The translations under genes and the position numbers were made by a program. Below are positions 1 to 9,136 of a DNA stretch of 64,000 nt, piece after piece (the stretch's first letter is position 1; every line of letters starts with the position of its first letter). Source of the stretch: Acidobacteriota bacterium (GTDB lineage: Bacteria; Acidobacteriota; Terriglobia; Terriglobales; Acidobacteriaceae); NCBI GenBank assembly GCA_021803035.1, contig JAJZME010000081.1, forward strand, positions 1 through 64,000. The letters are read 5' to 3'. The notes beneath the pieces were generated by a model. It made no database searches, was not told the DNA's origin, and saw nothing but the letters and a program-made list of their open reading frames with translations.

Positions 1-81
1 GACGGGGCACAAGTCGGGACACACCTGCTAGATTGCTAATCGAGAGTATTTGGCCTATATCTTGTAACTTGTTGATTTAAT

Positions 82-169
82 TGGTGCCGGGAGGGGGGGT
101 CGAACCCCCATGGCCGCAAGGGCCGGCGGATTTTGAGTCCGCTGCGTCTGCCAGTTCCGCCATCCCGGC
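82..169 (-). tRNA. tRNA-Leu (anticodon CAA)
   Basis: Read on the minus strand, the sequence folds as a tRNA. The acceptor stem GCCGGGA pairs with TCCCGGC, followed by discriminator A and an encoded CCA. The anticodon stem GCGGA/TCCGC encloses the loop CTCAAAA, giving anticodon CAA (reads UUG). A variable-arm hairpin around GGCCCTTGCGGCC makes it a class II tRNA, and the T-loop is GGTTCGACCCC. The long variable arm and the CAA anticodon both indicate leucine. Confidence 0.96.
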
Positions 170-511
170 TCTGCACTGCAATGCTTGTAGGATCAAGAGG
201 GAAGGACTGACCCGTCTTTTGCTGTTGCAGTGGCGCCCAAAGCACTGGCGGCAGCAGTCATGACACCTGTTCCCTGGGCACTCCCAGTATCGCATAGCCA
301 CCGGACAGGAGCCAGCGCCGCCGTGCCTGTGACCCGGTGCTTCGGACAAAATCGGGTTCCGGTTTGTCGAATAAACTTGGGGCTTGCCAGAGACCGAAAT
401 ATGCGCGGCCAAACCCCAGTCACTGTGAGTTCCAGGGATCGTGCAACCAGAACCCATCAGTCCAGATTGCGGCCGCGCTGCGCTTGATGAGCCGGTGTTC
501 CCGCTACATTT
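170..511. other. intergenic region between tRNA-Leu and mnmA
   Basis: No supported gene. Open frames exist on both strands, but none has a ribosome binding site or a recognisable protein. On the minus strand this stretch must hold the tRNA-Leu promoter and the mnmA 3' end. I could not identify a clear -35/-10 pair or a U-tailed hairpin. Confidence 0.5.
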
Positions 512-1627
512 CTAAACGATCCACCCACCACCGACCACTTCGTCGCCGTAATAAAACACGGCGGATTGGCCGGGCGTTACGGCACGCTGCGGCTCGTCGA
601 ATGTGGCAACTGCTTCATCCGTATTGTCCGGTTCTAGCGTGGCCCATGCCGGCTCGTGGCGATGCCGGATCTTCGCGCGTACCCGCATCGGGCCAGTCAG
701 GAAGGGAATGCTGATCCAGTTCATGTGGCGAACACGCACGGAGCGCGTCGCCAGTTCGGCGTTTGTGCCAACCGTCACGCGCTGGCTCGCCGGATCAATT
801 TGCAATACATAGAGGGGCGAGGGCGACGTGACACCCAAGCCCTTGCGCTGGCCCACCGTGAAGTGGAAGATGCCATCGTGGCGACCCAGGATTTCTCCAT
901 TTGCGGCCACGATCTCTCCAGCGGTATCCGGAATCCGTTCGCCCTGCTCCTCAAGATATGCGGTCAGGAACTGCTTATAGTCTCCGCCGGGGATGAAGCA
1001 AATCTCCTGCGAATCGGGCTTTTCAGCCAGCGTCAGGCCCCGCCTGCGCGCCATTTCGCGTACCTCCGGTTTGGTCAACCGGCCCAAGGGAAACAGCGTG
1101 TGCGCCAACTGCTCCTGCGTCAGGCCAAAGAGGAAGTAGGTCTGATCCTTGGCCAGATCCGCCGGGCGCTTCAGAATCCAGCGGCCGCGCGCGGGGTCGT
1201 ATTCGTTCACCGCGTAATGTCCCGTGGCGATACGGCTGGCGCCGATGCTCCGCGCCGTCTGCAGTAACTGGTCGAACTTGAGATGGTTGTTGCACAAAGA
1301 GCAGGGAATTGGCGTGCGTCCCGCCAGATACTCCGCTACAAATGGCTGCACCACGTCGCGCTCGAATCGGTCTTCCTGATTAACGACGTAATAGGGAATG
1401 CCCAAATGCTCGGCGACGCGGCGCGCATCGTAAACGTCGTCCAGGGAGCAACACCGTCCTGCCTTGGGCGCATCGGGAATGCCGTGGCGGCCAGCCAGCC
1501 GCGTTTGGTCCCAAAGCTGCAGCGTCAGGCCCACCACGATCTCTCCCTCGTGGGCGAGCATCGCCGCCACCGTTGAGGAATCCACCCCTCCGGACATAGC
1601 CACGGCGATGGTTGCGCTCTGCTTCAT
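512..1627 (-). CDS. mnmA: tRNA-specific 2-thiouridylase MnmA
   Basis: MnmA uses ATP and persulfide sulfur to 2-thiolate U34 of tRNA-Lys, -Glu and -Gln in the cytoplasm. The 371-residue protein has the usual family length. The PP-loop SGGVDSS lies at residues 12-18. The two catalytic cysteines are visible as C112 in the PCSLCN motif and C210 in the EICFI motif. The C-terminal beta-barrel has the expected GQRKGLG segment. The gene lies 132 bases downstream of a cysteine desulfurase on the same strand, the natural sulfur donor for this reaction, so co-transcription is plausible. The start ATG gives the expected N-terminus just before the PP-loop. Confidence 0.97.
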   Translation of the reverse strand: MKQSATIAVAMSGGVDSSTVAAMLAHEGEIVVGLTLQLWDQTRLAGRHGIPDAPKAGRCCSLDDVYDARRVAEHLGIPYYVVNQEDRFERDVVQPFVAEYLAGRTPIPCSLCNNHLKFDQLLQTARSIGASRIATGHYAVNEYDPARGRWILKRPADLAKDQTYFLFGLTQEQLAHTLFPLGRLTKPEVREMARRRGLTLAEKPDSQEICFIPGGDYKQFLTAYLEEQGERIPDTAGEIVAANGEILGRHDGIFHFTVGQRKGLGVTSPSPLYVLQIDPASQRVTVGTNAELATRSVRVRHMNWISIPFLTGPMRVRAKIRHRHEPAWATLEPDNTDEAVATFDEPQRAVTPGQSAVFYYGDEVVGGGWIV

Positions 1628-1759
1628 GGGGGAAGAAAAATCTCCTATCTTAGTTTATAGCTTTCTGCTTTTCAGCCATCAGAGGCAAGCGGTTCGCTCG
1701 CAGAAGTTTGGCGGTAAAGCTTCTTCAGCTCAAGACCAGCAGTTGAGCTGATAGCTGCC

Positions 1760-2983
1760 TTATCCTGCCGTTCCCGCCGCCACCGGCGAAAGAGCCCGCA
1801 AATGCTCGACGGCTTCAGGAACGACGCGCAGTACATGGTTTACGTCGGCATCGGTCGCGGTTTTCAGCAAACTGAAACGCAGGCTGGCGCGGGCACGAGT
1901 CCTGTCGAGCCCCATTGCCATCAGCACGTGGCTTGGCTCCGTCGATCCGGAATGGCAGGCCGAGCCGCCGGAAACCGCAACGCCTTTCAGATCCAGCGCG
2001 ATCACCAGCGCTTCGCCCTCCACCTGATCAAACCAGATGTTGGTGGTGTTGGCTACGCGCGGAACGCGGGCATCGTCGTCGCTGCCGCCATTTACGCCTG
2101 TGCCGGCCAGTTCCAGAATCCCGGCTTCGAGCCGGTCACGCAGGGCTGCCGTGCGCGCCACGGTGCCATCTTCCAGACTGTGCATGGCCAACTCGGTGGC
2201 TTTGCCCAGGCCTACGATGCCGGGCACATTTTCCGTGCCTGCGCGCCGGCGCCGCTCGTGGCTGCCGCCGACGAACTGCGGCTCAAGCGGAGTGCCGCGC
2301 CGCACATACAGTGCGCCCACGCCCTTGGGCCCATGCATCTTGTGCGCGCTGATTGAAAGCAGGTGACAGCCAAACCGCCGCACGTCAAGGGCGACTTTGC
2401 CCGCGCCCTGCACCGCGTCGATGTGAAAGAAAACTCCCGCGCCAGCAGCGATGTTGCCGATCTCCTCTACCGGTTGCAGAACCCCGGTCTCGTTGTTGGC
2501 CAGCATCACACTGATCAGCCGCGTCTTCGGACGGAGAGCGTTCAAAATGTCCGCCGGATCAATCAGCCCGCTGGGGCGCGGCGCGACGAACGTTGTTTCA
2601 ACGCCGCGTTCTGCCATACGCTCGCCTGCATGCAGGACCGCGGAGTGCTCAATGGCCGTGGTGATGAAATGATCGCCCGGGCGCAGCATTCCGAAGATCG
2701 CCGTGTTGTCGCCTTCGGTGCCGCCGGAGTTGAAAACAACCTCGGCGGGGCGGCAGTTGAAGAACCGTGCCAATGTCTCACGCGCATGATCGACGGCCTT
2801 GCGCGCTTTCTGCCCGTCGAGATGGATCGAAGATGCGTTCCCGAATTGTTCCATCCAATAAGGGCGCATTGCGTCCAGCACCTCCGGCAGCAGAGGTGAG
2901 GTGGCGTTGGCGTCCAGGTAGACTCGGGGCACGGCTAATTCCTCTTCTTCGATTGTACGGGGAATTTCGTTTTCATGCGGCAA
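1760..2983 (-). CDS. cysteine desulfurase (NifS/IscS class)
   Basis: PLP enzyme that removes sulfur from cysteine and passes it on as a persulfide, here probably to MnmA and to Fe-S assembly. Visible features are the N-terminal YLDANATSP, H113 in IEHSAV, D189 in HIDAVQ, the Schiff-base lysine K215 in SAHKMHGPKG, the phosphate-binding GGSHERRRRAGTEN, and the active-site cysteine C343 in SGGSACHSGS. Length is 407 residues. The first 17 residues are extra and acidic compared with usual family members, so a GTG start near base 2932 is a real alternative. It is followed by mnmA on the same strand. No iscR, iscU or nifU is adjacent, so the choice between IscS and NifS is left open. Confidence 0.93.
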   Translation of the reverse strand: MPHENEIPRTIEEEELAVPRVYLDANATSPLLPEVLDAMRPYWMEQFGNASSIHLDGQKARKAVDHARETLARFFNCRPAEVVFNSGGTEGDNTAIFGMLRPGDHFITTAIEHSAVLHAGERMAERGVETTFVAPRPSGLIDPADILNALRPKTRLISVMLANNETGVLQPVEEIGNIAAGAGVFFHIDAVQGAGKVALDVRRFGCHLLSISAHKMHGPKGVGALYVRRGTPLEPQFVGGSHERRRRAGTENVPGIVGLGKATELAMHSLEDGTVARTAALRDRLEAGILELAGTGVNGGSDDDARVPRVANTTNIWFDQVEGEALVIALDLKGVAVSGGSACHSGSTEPSHVLMAMGLDRTRARASLRFSLLKTATDADVNHVLRVVPEAVEHLRALSPVAAGTAG

Positions 2984-3060
2984 TCAGAGAAGGCGTGCGG
3001 CGTGAATCGCGCGAGCAGCGTCTTAACACGAGCTTAGGCGTGGAGCACCACCAGGCTGAA

Positions 3061-4815
3061 TTAATTGCCGCCAACAGCGGAGATTTCAAGCACCGCGAGC
3101 GCATCCGGCGGCAGCGTGAGCGATCCATCGATGACCTGCAATCCGGCGCCCGATGCGAGAATTACGCGGCTGGCGTGGGGCATTGAAAACCGTCGATTGG
3201 CTTTGCCCAGGTTGCACACTACGGCAACGGCTCCGCGATCCATGCGCAACCATTTTTCCTGCTCGTCAAAGGAGACATGTGTTTGCCGGGGTTCACCATC
3301 ATTCAGGCATGGGGTTGTGCGGCGCAGCCGGATTAGATCCCGATACCAGGCCAGCATCTCCGCATGGCCAGGCTGCTCCAACTCATTCCACGCGAGCTTC
3401 GACCGCTCGTAAGTCTCGCGGCTTTCCGGGTCGGGAATCTGATCGGGATCCCAGCCGAACGCTGAAAATTCTTGCTTTCGCCCTTCCGACACGGCTCGCG
3501 CCATGGCCGGATCGTCGTGGTCGGCAAAGTACTGGAATGGCGACGATGCTGCCCACTCTTCCCCCTGAAAGATCATGGGAATAAACGGACTCAACAAAAC
3601 CATGGCTGCGGCAATCCCGGCTCGCGCCATGCCGGCGATGTGACTGATCCGGTCTCCCACCGCCCGATTTCCAACCTGATCGTGATTTTGAATGTAACCA
3701 AGAAACTTATGCCGCGAAAGACTTCCCGCAGGGCGCCCGTGCATGCGATTGCGATAGCCCGAGTAGATGCCGTCGTAAACAAAGACGCATTCAATCGCTT
3801 TGGCCAACTGCCCCAGCGATCCGAAATCCGCATAGTAGCCGGCGGGCGGTGCTGGATTCAGCACGCTGAAGAGCGCATGGTGGAAATCGTCGCTCCACTG
3901 CGCGTCCGCTCCCAGGCCGCCGGCTTCGCGCGGCGCAACGATGCGCGGATCGTTCAGGTCGCTTTCGGCAATCACGACCAGCCTCCGCCGCAGAGTTGCT
4001 TCCAGCGCTTCCACTGCAGCCTTGAGCTGTTCGATAAAATGAATTGCCGACCTGTCAACAAACGCATGCACTGCATCCAGGCGCAGGCCGTCGATGTGAT
4101 AGTCGCGCAGCCACATCAGCGCGTTGTCGCAGAAGAAGCGCCTTGCCTGATGCGACCATCTTCCTTCGAGATTGACCGCCCCACCCCAGGGCGTATGGTG
4201 TGCCTCGGTGAGGTAGGGTGCGAATTTTCCTGTGTAATTGCCGACCGGGCCGAAGTGGTTATACACCACGTCAAGCAGCACCGCCAGTCCGCGCCGGTGT
4301 GCTGCATTCACAAACCTCTTGAGCGCGTCGGGACCGCCGTAAGGCTGGTGCACGGAATAGAGCGCCACTCCGTCATAGCCCCACCCATGATTTCCCGCGA
4401 ACGATGCCACCGGCATCAGCTCAACGTGCGTCACACCCAGCCCAGCCAGATAATTCAACTTATCAATCGCGGAATCAAGCGTTCCTTCCGGCGTGAACGT
4501 TCCCACGTGTAACTCGTACAGAACAGCACTCGACAGAGGAGGCGCCTGAAACACCGCGTCCGTCCAGGCGAACGCGCTGTCCTCGTAGATCCGCGAGAGC
4601 CCATGAACACCGTTCGGCTGCCACCGGGAACGAGGATCGGGATAACACGTATCATCGTTGTCGATAAGATAGCCGTAATTCGAGCCCGGACCGGCTGCGC
4701 TGACGTCCGCGCGCCACCAGCCCTGCCGATCAGGTCCTTGCATTGCAAGAACTCCGCTGTCCAGTGTTACCGCCAGGCGCCTGGCTCTTGGCGCCCATAT
4801 TTCGAATCGATGCAT
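3061..4815 (-). CDS. treZ: malto-oligosyltrehalose trehalohydrolase TreZ
   Basis: Cytoplasmic GH13 enzyme that cleaves the alpha-1,4 bond next to the trehalose end of malto-oligosyltrehalose and releases trehalose. The 584-residue protein begins with a CBM48-like beta domain (residues 1-95), followed by a TIM barrel. Catalytic residues are readable as D247 (GLRLDAVHAF), E284 (VIAESDLNDP) and D379 (GYIQNHDQVGNR); the last two motifs are typical of TreZ rather than of branching enzyme. The start lies 2 bases after the treY stop codon, so the two genes are certainly co-translated. Together with treY it forms the TreY/TreZ route from maltodextrin to trehalose. Confidence 0.95.
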   Translation of the reverse strand: MHRFEIWAPRARRLAVTLDSGVLAMQGPDRQGWWRADVSAAGPGSNYGYLIDNDDTCYPDPRSRWQPNGVHGLSRIYEDSAFAWTDAVFQAPPLSSAVLYELHVGTFTPEGTLDSAIDKLNYLAGLGVTHVELMPVASFAGNHGWGYDGVALYSVHQPYGGPDALKRFVNAAHRRGLAVLLDVVYNHFGPVGNYTGKFAPYLTEAHHTPWGGAVNLEGRWSHQARRFFCDNALMWLRDYHIDGLRLDAVHAFVDRSAIHFIEQLKAAVEALEATLRRRLVVIAESDLNDPRIVAPREAGGLGADAQWSDDFHHALFSVLNPAPPAGYYADFGSLGQLAKAIECVFVYDGIYSGYRNRMHGRPAGSLSRHKFLGYIQNHDQVGNRAVGDRISHIAGMARAGIAAAMVLLSPFIPMIFQGEEWAASSPFQYFADHDDPAMARAVSEGRKQEFSAFGWDPDQIPDPESRETYERSKLAWNELEQPGHAEMLAWYRDLIRLRRTTPCLNDGEPRQTHVSFDEQEKWLRMDRGAVAVVCNLGKANRRFSMPHASRVILASGAGLQVIDGSLTLPPDALAVLEISAVGGN

Positions 4816-4817
4816 AG

Positions 4818-7472
4818 TTAGTCCGTCATCCCAGTGAGAAGTGCGACCGGGAAGCGTTCCAGGAGCGATTGCGCACGCAAAACTCCTCCGTGGAACTCAT
4901 CGCCTGTAAATACATTGCGCCAGCGTCTTTCGGGAAGCGTTATAGCCGTCCCCGCCCAGCTTTTGCCGCGAATCATGTTCCAGCGCGGAACGATCACTGC
5001 AATATTTTCGCCGCGCATGTACGCAACCAGATGTTCTTTCCTGGCGCCCTCTGCCACAAGTGCCTCGTAGGCGGCGTCTTTACCAAAACACTCCGGGTGT
5101 TCCCGCCGCAGATGCAGGGCGCGATAAGTTGTCCACAGCTTCGGCATCCCGCTGTCCATTCTGTCCATGATGGCTTCGACACTCATGCCTCGATCGAGCT
5201 CCGCCAGCATGGACTGTCTGATCTCATAGTCGACAGGGCCGCGATTATCGGGGTCCACCAGCCGCAGGTCCCATAGCTCGCTGCCCTGGTATGTGTCTGG
5301 CACGCCGGGAGTGGTGAATTTGATGAGAGTTTGCGCCAGGCTATTGATCCGTCCTGCTTCCATCACACGGCTCACAAACCCATCGAGTTCGGAGACGAAA
5401 TCCTGTGAGCTGAGGATCTGCTCGATGAACTGCTGCAGTGCGTCTTCGAATTCACAATTGGGCTGCGTCCAGCTTGTCTGTTCCTTGGCCTCGCGGACAG
5501 CCTTCTCCATGTAGGTCCATAAGCGGTCTTTTGTGATTGGCCAGGCCCCAATCAGCGTCTGATAGAGAAAATACTCGGTGTTGCGATCCGGATATGTTCC
5601 CGTCTTGAAGCGCGCATTCGCGCGCGCCCAGCGGTTCAATGTGATTCTCCAGCGCCCGGGAATCTCGGTAAGGACCGCGAGTCGCGCGCGCACGTCTTCC
5701 GACCGCTTGGTGTCATGGGTAGAGAGAGTATTCATCGTGAACGGATGCTCGGCTTGCCTTCTGGTGCAGCACCCGTGAAATTCGGCGAGCGTGAGGCCGT
5801 TGCGCTCCGGCGCTCCGCCTACTTCGTTGAGCGCGATCATGCGGTTGAAGCAGTAAAACGCCGTATCCTCCACGCCCTTGGCCATCACCGGCGAAGTGAA
5901 CTGCTGAAAGCGAAGCAGGAACTCGCTCTCAAGTTCCCCGTGCACACGCAGCGATAATACATCGCCGATAAAGTCCAGCAGGCCCGCGTCCAGGTCGGTT
6001 CTGTGTTCCTTTGCCTTGCTCACAGCCTCGTCAATCCGGCTTTGGTCAAAGCTGTCGATCTCGTCCCGCTCGGGCACAACATATGTCCGGTACACCGAGA
6101 AGCACGCAGCTACTTCACGCAGTGCCCTCCGAATCTCTGACCGGGTAAAGTCGCGGCGTTCGCGGTTGTTCTCGCAAACCTCCACAAACAGGCTGGCCAG
6201 CCGGTTGACGTCGCTGCCCAGAGCCTCCTGCTGCACGTTCAGTTTCTTGTCGTGCGCAATCTCGTCAAACTGGGATGCATGGCCGACGAAGTCGCTATAA
6301 ATTGCGGTGATATCCGCAAGTCCTCTTTCATATATCAACAGGCTGTTGCACAGGTTCAGAAAGTCATAGCCGACCGTGCCTTCGATGGGCCAGTTCTCGC
6401 GCAGGTGTTCTCCTGGCTCCAGGATCTTTTCGCCGATAATCCACGCTTCGGGGGCCTGGCTTCGCAGCCGCTCGAAATATTGCTTCGGATCGCGCAATCC
6501 GTCGGGATGGTCGACGCGCACGCCGTCCAGCACGCCGTTGCGCAGCCAGTCCAGAATCAGGCGGTGCGTTGCGTCGAAGACGTGCGGACGTTCCACGCGT
6601 ACGCCGATCAGTGTGCTGACATCGAAAAATCGCCTGTAGCCGAGTTCCTGATCGGCGGTGCGCCAATAAGCCAGCCGATAGTGCTGCAGATTGAGGAATT
6701 CGTCCAATGCGTCGTGGTTGGCATTCAGCTCATCAAAAGCAGTCGCGATGGCCGCGGACACTTCCGGGCGCTCCTCGCAAAGCCTGCGCAGGAGTTCATA
6801 AATCACTGTCTTGTCGCTGTGCCGCGACAGGACCATCTCGCGGTCTGAAGGCTCGGGGGTGGGCAGCCGGGCAAGGCTGTCGGCAAGAAAGCTCAAGGTG
6901 GAATTTCGTGCATACTCCGCCGCCTTGGCCAGGGGAATCGCCAGCGAACGGGGAGCAAGCGGATACAAATTATCCATGTAGCGGACCTGAAATCGGTCGT
7001 CGAGGTGCTCGGCGATAATCTGGTTTGCGCTCAATACGCGCCCGTATTGATCGCCCAGGACCGGGATCAGGACCTTGTTTTGCAGCTTGACTTCAGCCGA
7101 GTGCCAATCGATGTCGAACCAAGTGGCGTAGCGGCTTGAGCGGCCGTTCTCAAGCACGTCCCACCAGTAGCGGTTTTGCGGGACAGTGGCCATGTGATTG
7201 GGTACGATATCCAGCACCTGGCCCAAATCGAGCGCTTTGAGGCGGTCGCAGAATCTCTTGTGCCCCTCGTCGCCGCCCAGTTCCTCGTTCACGCTTTGGT
7301 GATCGACTACATTATAGCCGTGTGCGCTGCCGGGAACGGCCTGCAGATTGGGCGCGCTGTACACGTGGGATATGCCCAGATCTTTCAGATAACCGGCTAT
7401 TGCGATTGCGTCGTCGAAGGTGAAGTTCGCATGCAACTGCAGCCGGTATGTGGACGAAGGAATGCGCCGCAT
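4818..7472 (-). CDS. treY: maltooligosyl trehalose synthase TreY
   Basis: Intramolecular transglucosylase that converts the reducing-end alpha-1,4 bond of maltodextrin to alpha,alpha-1,1. The 884-residue protein starts with the typical PSSTYRLQL and SHVYSAPNLQAV segments. GH13 motifs are readable: DIVPNHMA (88-95), nucleophile D321 in GVRVDHPDGL, acid E348 in IIGEKILEPGE, and D587 in STHDTKRSED. It is the first gene of a treY-treZ pair. The debranching partner treX is not next to it and no glycogen synthase gene is in the window, although a giant GH13 protein lies at 31.9 kb. No strong ribosome binding site is seen before the ATG. Confidence 0.95.
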   Translation of the reverse strand: MRRIPSSTYRLQLHANFTFDDAIAIAGYLKDLGISHVYSAPNLQAVPGSAHGYNVVDHQSVNEELGGDEGHKRFCDRLKALDLGQVLDIVPNHMATVPQNRYWWDVLENGRSSRYATWFDIDWHSAEVKLQNKVLIPVLGDQYGRVLSANQIIAEHLDDRFQVRYMDNLYPLAPRSLAIPLAKAAEYARNSTLSFLADSLARLPTPEPSDREMVLSRHSDKTVIYELLRRLCEERPEVSAAIATAFDELNANHDALDEFLNLQHYRLAYWRTADQELGYRRFFDVSTLIGVRVERPHVFDATHRLILDWLRNGVLDGVRVDHPDGLRDPKQYFERLRSQAPEAWIIGEKILEPGEHLRENWPIEGTVGYDFLNLCNSLLIYERGLADITAIYSDFVGHASQFDEIAHDKKLNVQQEALGSDVNRLASLFVEVCENNRERRDFTRSEIRRALREVAACFSVYRTYVVPERDEIDSFDQSRIDEAVSKAKEHRTDLDAGLLDFIGDVLSLRVHGELESEFLLRFQQFTSPVMAKGVEDTAFYCFNRMIALNEVGGAPERNGLTLAEFHGCCTRRQAEHPFTMNTLSTHDTKRSEDVRARLAVLTEIPGRWRITLNRWARANARFKTGTYPDRNTEYFLYQTLIGAWPITKDRLWTYMEKAVREAKEQTSWTQPNCEFEDALQQFIEQILSSQDFVSELDGFVSRVMEAGRINSLAQTLIKFTTPGVPDTYQGSELWDLRLVDPDNRGPVDYEIRQSMLAELDRGMSVEAIMDRMDSGMPKLWTTYRALHLRREHPECFGKDAAYEALVAEGARKEHLVAYMRGENIAVIVPRWNMIRGKSWAGTAITLPERRWRNVFTGDEFHGGVLRAQSLLERFPVALLTGMTD

Positions 7473-7852
7473 GGGTTACATTCTAGCGCGGGCATTCACG
7501 GGGTAACGTATTGTCCTGTGCATCGGATTCAGAAGGAGAATCTCGCTGCCGCTTGTCCGCAGGTGCAATGCCTCTTCCAATGGACGGATGTACGCGTCAC
7601 AATATACGGAGGTGCAGTGGCGGCGCGATGTCCGGCCGTCACGTTCCCGGGGACTCAATATCAATGCGCGTAGAGCCGTCGGGGGCGGGGCTCTTCAATG
7701 TGCCGCAGACAGCACGAATGGAGCTGCGAGGCGTGCACCATGTCCCATGAAAGTGGCGAGCCGGGCCGAGCCGTTGTCTACAGTCTGCCTAAGCGTTGCA
7801 GCGATGCATTGCGGAATGTGCAGTTCAGCTGCTTTTTTGATCAGTACCGGGA
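7473..7852. other. divergent intergenic region treY / CFA-like gene
   Basis: This 380-base region separates treY (minus) from the methyltransferase gene (plus) and must contain both promoters. The open frames inside it, for example 7511-7750, have no ribosome binding site and no recognisable composition. I see no convincing promoter, hairpin or repeat. Confidence 0.45.
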
Positions 7853-8995
7853 ATGCCATTTGCGGTGCGGACGGCGGACGGATGGTTCTGGTCGTCTTCG
7901 ACGGCACGGCCTGCGAAGTTCGTCGCCACTTTCCGCACGCGCGAGGGCTTGGATGCGGTAGTCGGCGATGCCAACGAAGTCACGCTGGGGCGCATCTTCC
8001 TGGACGGCGGCCTGGACATTCAAGGCAACATCTTTGTCCTGCTTTCCGTCGCTGAGTACACGCTGCGGCACTCGGAGGGGCTTAGCAGCAACCTGGTGCA
8101 AACCATCGGGCGCATCAGCCTCGATGCTGCCCGGCGGCTTATGCACGGCCACAAAAGCGGCGGCGCAGAAAATTGGCAGTGCTCTCCTTGCCCGCTGGAA
8201 CTGCCCGCCGAATTCTTCGAACCCTGGCTTGGTTCTTTCCTCGCTCACTGCTGTGCGTTCTTTCGCTCTGCGGAAGAAGACCTGGACGCGGCGCAGTTGC
8301 ACGCCATGGAAAATGTATGCGACCGCCTGGCGCTTGAGGCTGGAGATCACCTTCTCGGTGTCGGTTGCGGGTGGGGCAGTCTGCTGCTCTACGCCGCCGA
8401 GCATTATGGGGCCAATGTGCGGGGCATCGCTTCCAGTGAAACGCAGGTTGAAACGGCAGAGGATCGTATCCGCCGCAGCGGCCTGCAGTGGAAGTGCTCC
8501 GTTCAGCGCCGCGACCTGCGCACCTCTCCGTATCGCGCCGGGAGCTTCGACAAGATCTTGCACGTGGGCGTCTTTGAGCAGGCGCCCTTCACCGATCTTG
8601 GCAAATACCTGGTCTGCATGAGGGATATGCTCGTCCCTGAAGGGCTGCTTCTGCTGGACCGCATGACATGCTCGCATGGCTTCGGCACCGTAGCCCGCCC
8701 CATGCATCCGGCCTTGCCTGTGGAGTCTCTTTCAAAGGAGCTTGAGCTTGCGGAAGCGGCAGGGTTGGAATTATTGAATGTCGAGACGCTCCGCAAGGAA
8801 TACGATCGGACTCTGAGCGTCTGGATCGAGCGGCTGCTGACTAACTGGATGCGCGATATCGACGGCCGCTTTGACCGCGAATCCCGCGCATGGCTCTTCT
8901 ATCTTGTAGAGGTTGCCGCCGGTCTGCGCGCCGAGGCGATCCAGGTGCATCGGCTGCTATTTCGCTGTTCTCTGCGAAAGGCTTCATTCGATTAG
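7853..8995 (+). CDS. cyclopropane-fatty-acid-synthase-like SAM methyltransferase
   Basis: Family members transfer a methylene group from SAM to an acyl-chain double bond in membrane phospholipids. The 380-residue protein has the CFA N-terminal domain (1-70, LGRIFLDGGLDIQGN) and a SAM-binding motif GVGCGWG at 169-175. E242 (GVFEQA, replacing the usual FEHVG) and the EYDRTLSVW segment are present. The cysteine pair at 133-134 matches the family cysteine. The position equivalent to E. coli CFA His266 is D269 (LLLDRM in place of LLHTI), so the bicarbonate site appears altered. The ATG is the first possible start: an in-frame TGA lies 15 bases upstream. A changed substrate or a non-cyclopropanating methyltransferase is possible. 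Confidence 0.82.
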   Translation: MPFAVRTADGWFWSSSTARPAKFVATFRTREGLDAVVGDANEVTLGRIFLDGGLDIQGNIFVLLSVAEYTLRHSEGLSSNLVQTIGRISLDAARRLMHGHKSGGAENWQCSPCPLELPAEFFEPWLGSFLAHCCAFFRSAEEDLDAAQLHAMENVCDRLALEAGDHLLGVGCGWGSLLLYAAEHYGANVRGIASSETQVETAEDRIRRSGLQWKCSVQRRDLRTSPYRAGSFDKILHVGVFEQAPFTDLGKYLVCMRDMLVPEGLLLLDRMTCSHGFGTVARPMHPALPVESLSKELELAEAAGLELLNVETLRKEYDRTLSVWIERLLTNWMRDIDGRFDRESRAWLFYLVEVAAGLRAEAIQVHRLLFRCSLRKASFD

Positions 8996-9136
8996 CCGTG
9001 TTCGTGCAGTACGGCGCGAAGATCCGGCAACCGGCATGAACGCGTCATTCCGGAATCGAAGCCGGAGATTGGGAACGATGCATCGAACAATTTCTCCCAT
9101 GCGACTGCGGCAAGACAGCCCGCCTTGTCTTTCACA

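Noticed and set aside
77-457. 126-codon frame over and beyond the tRNA-Leu
   Set aside because: It runs through the tRNA gene and has no ribosome binding site or protein-like composition.
3472-4512. 346-codon frame on the plus strand
   Set aside because: Antisense shadow of treZ, whose catalytic motifs are intact on the minus strand.
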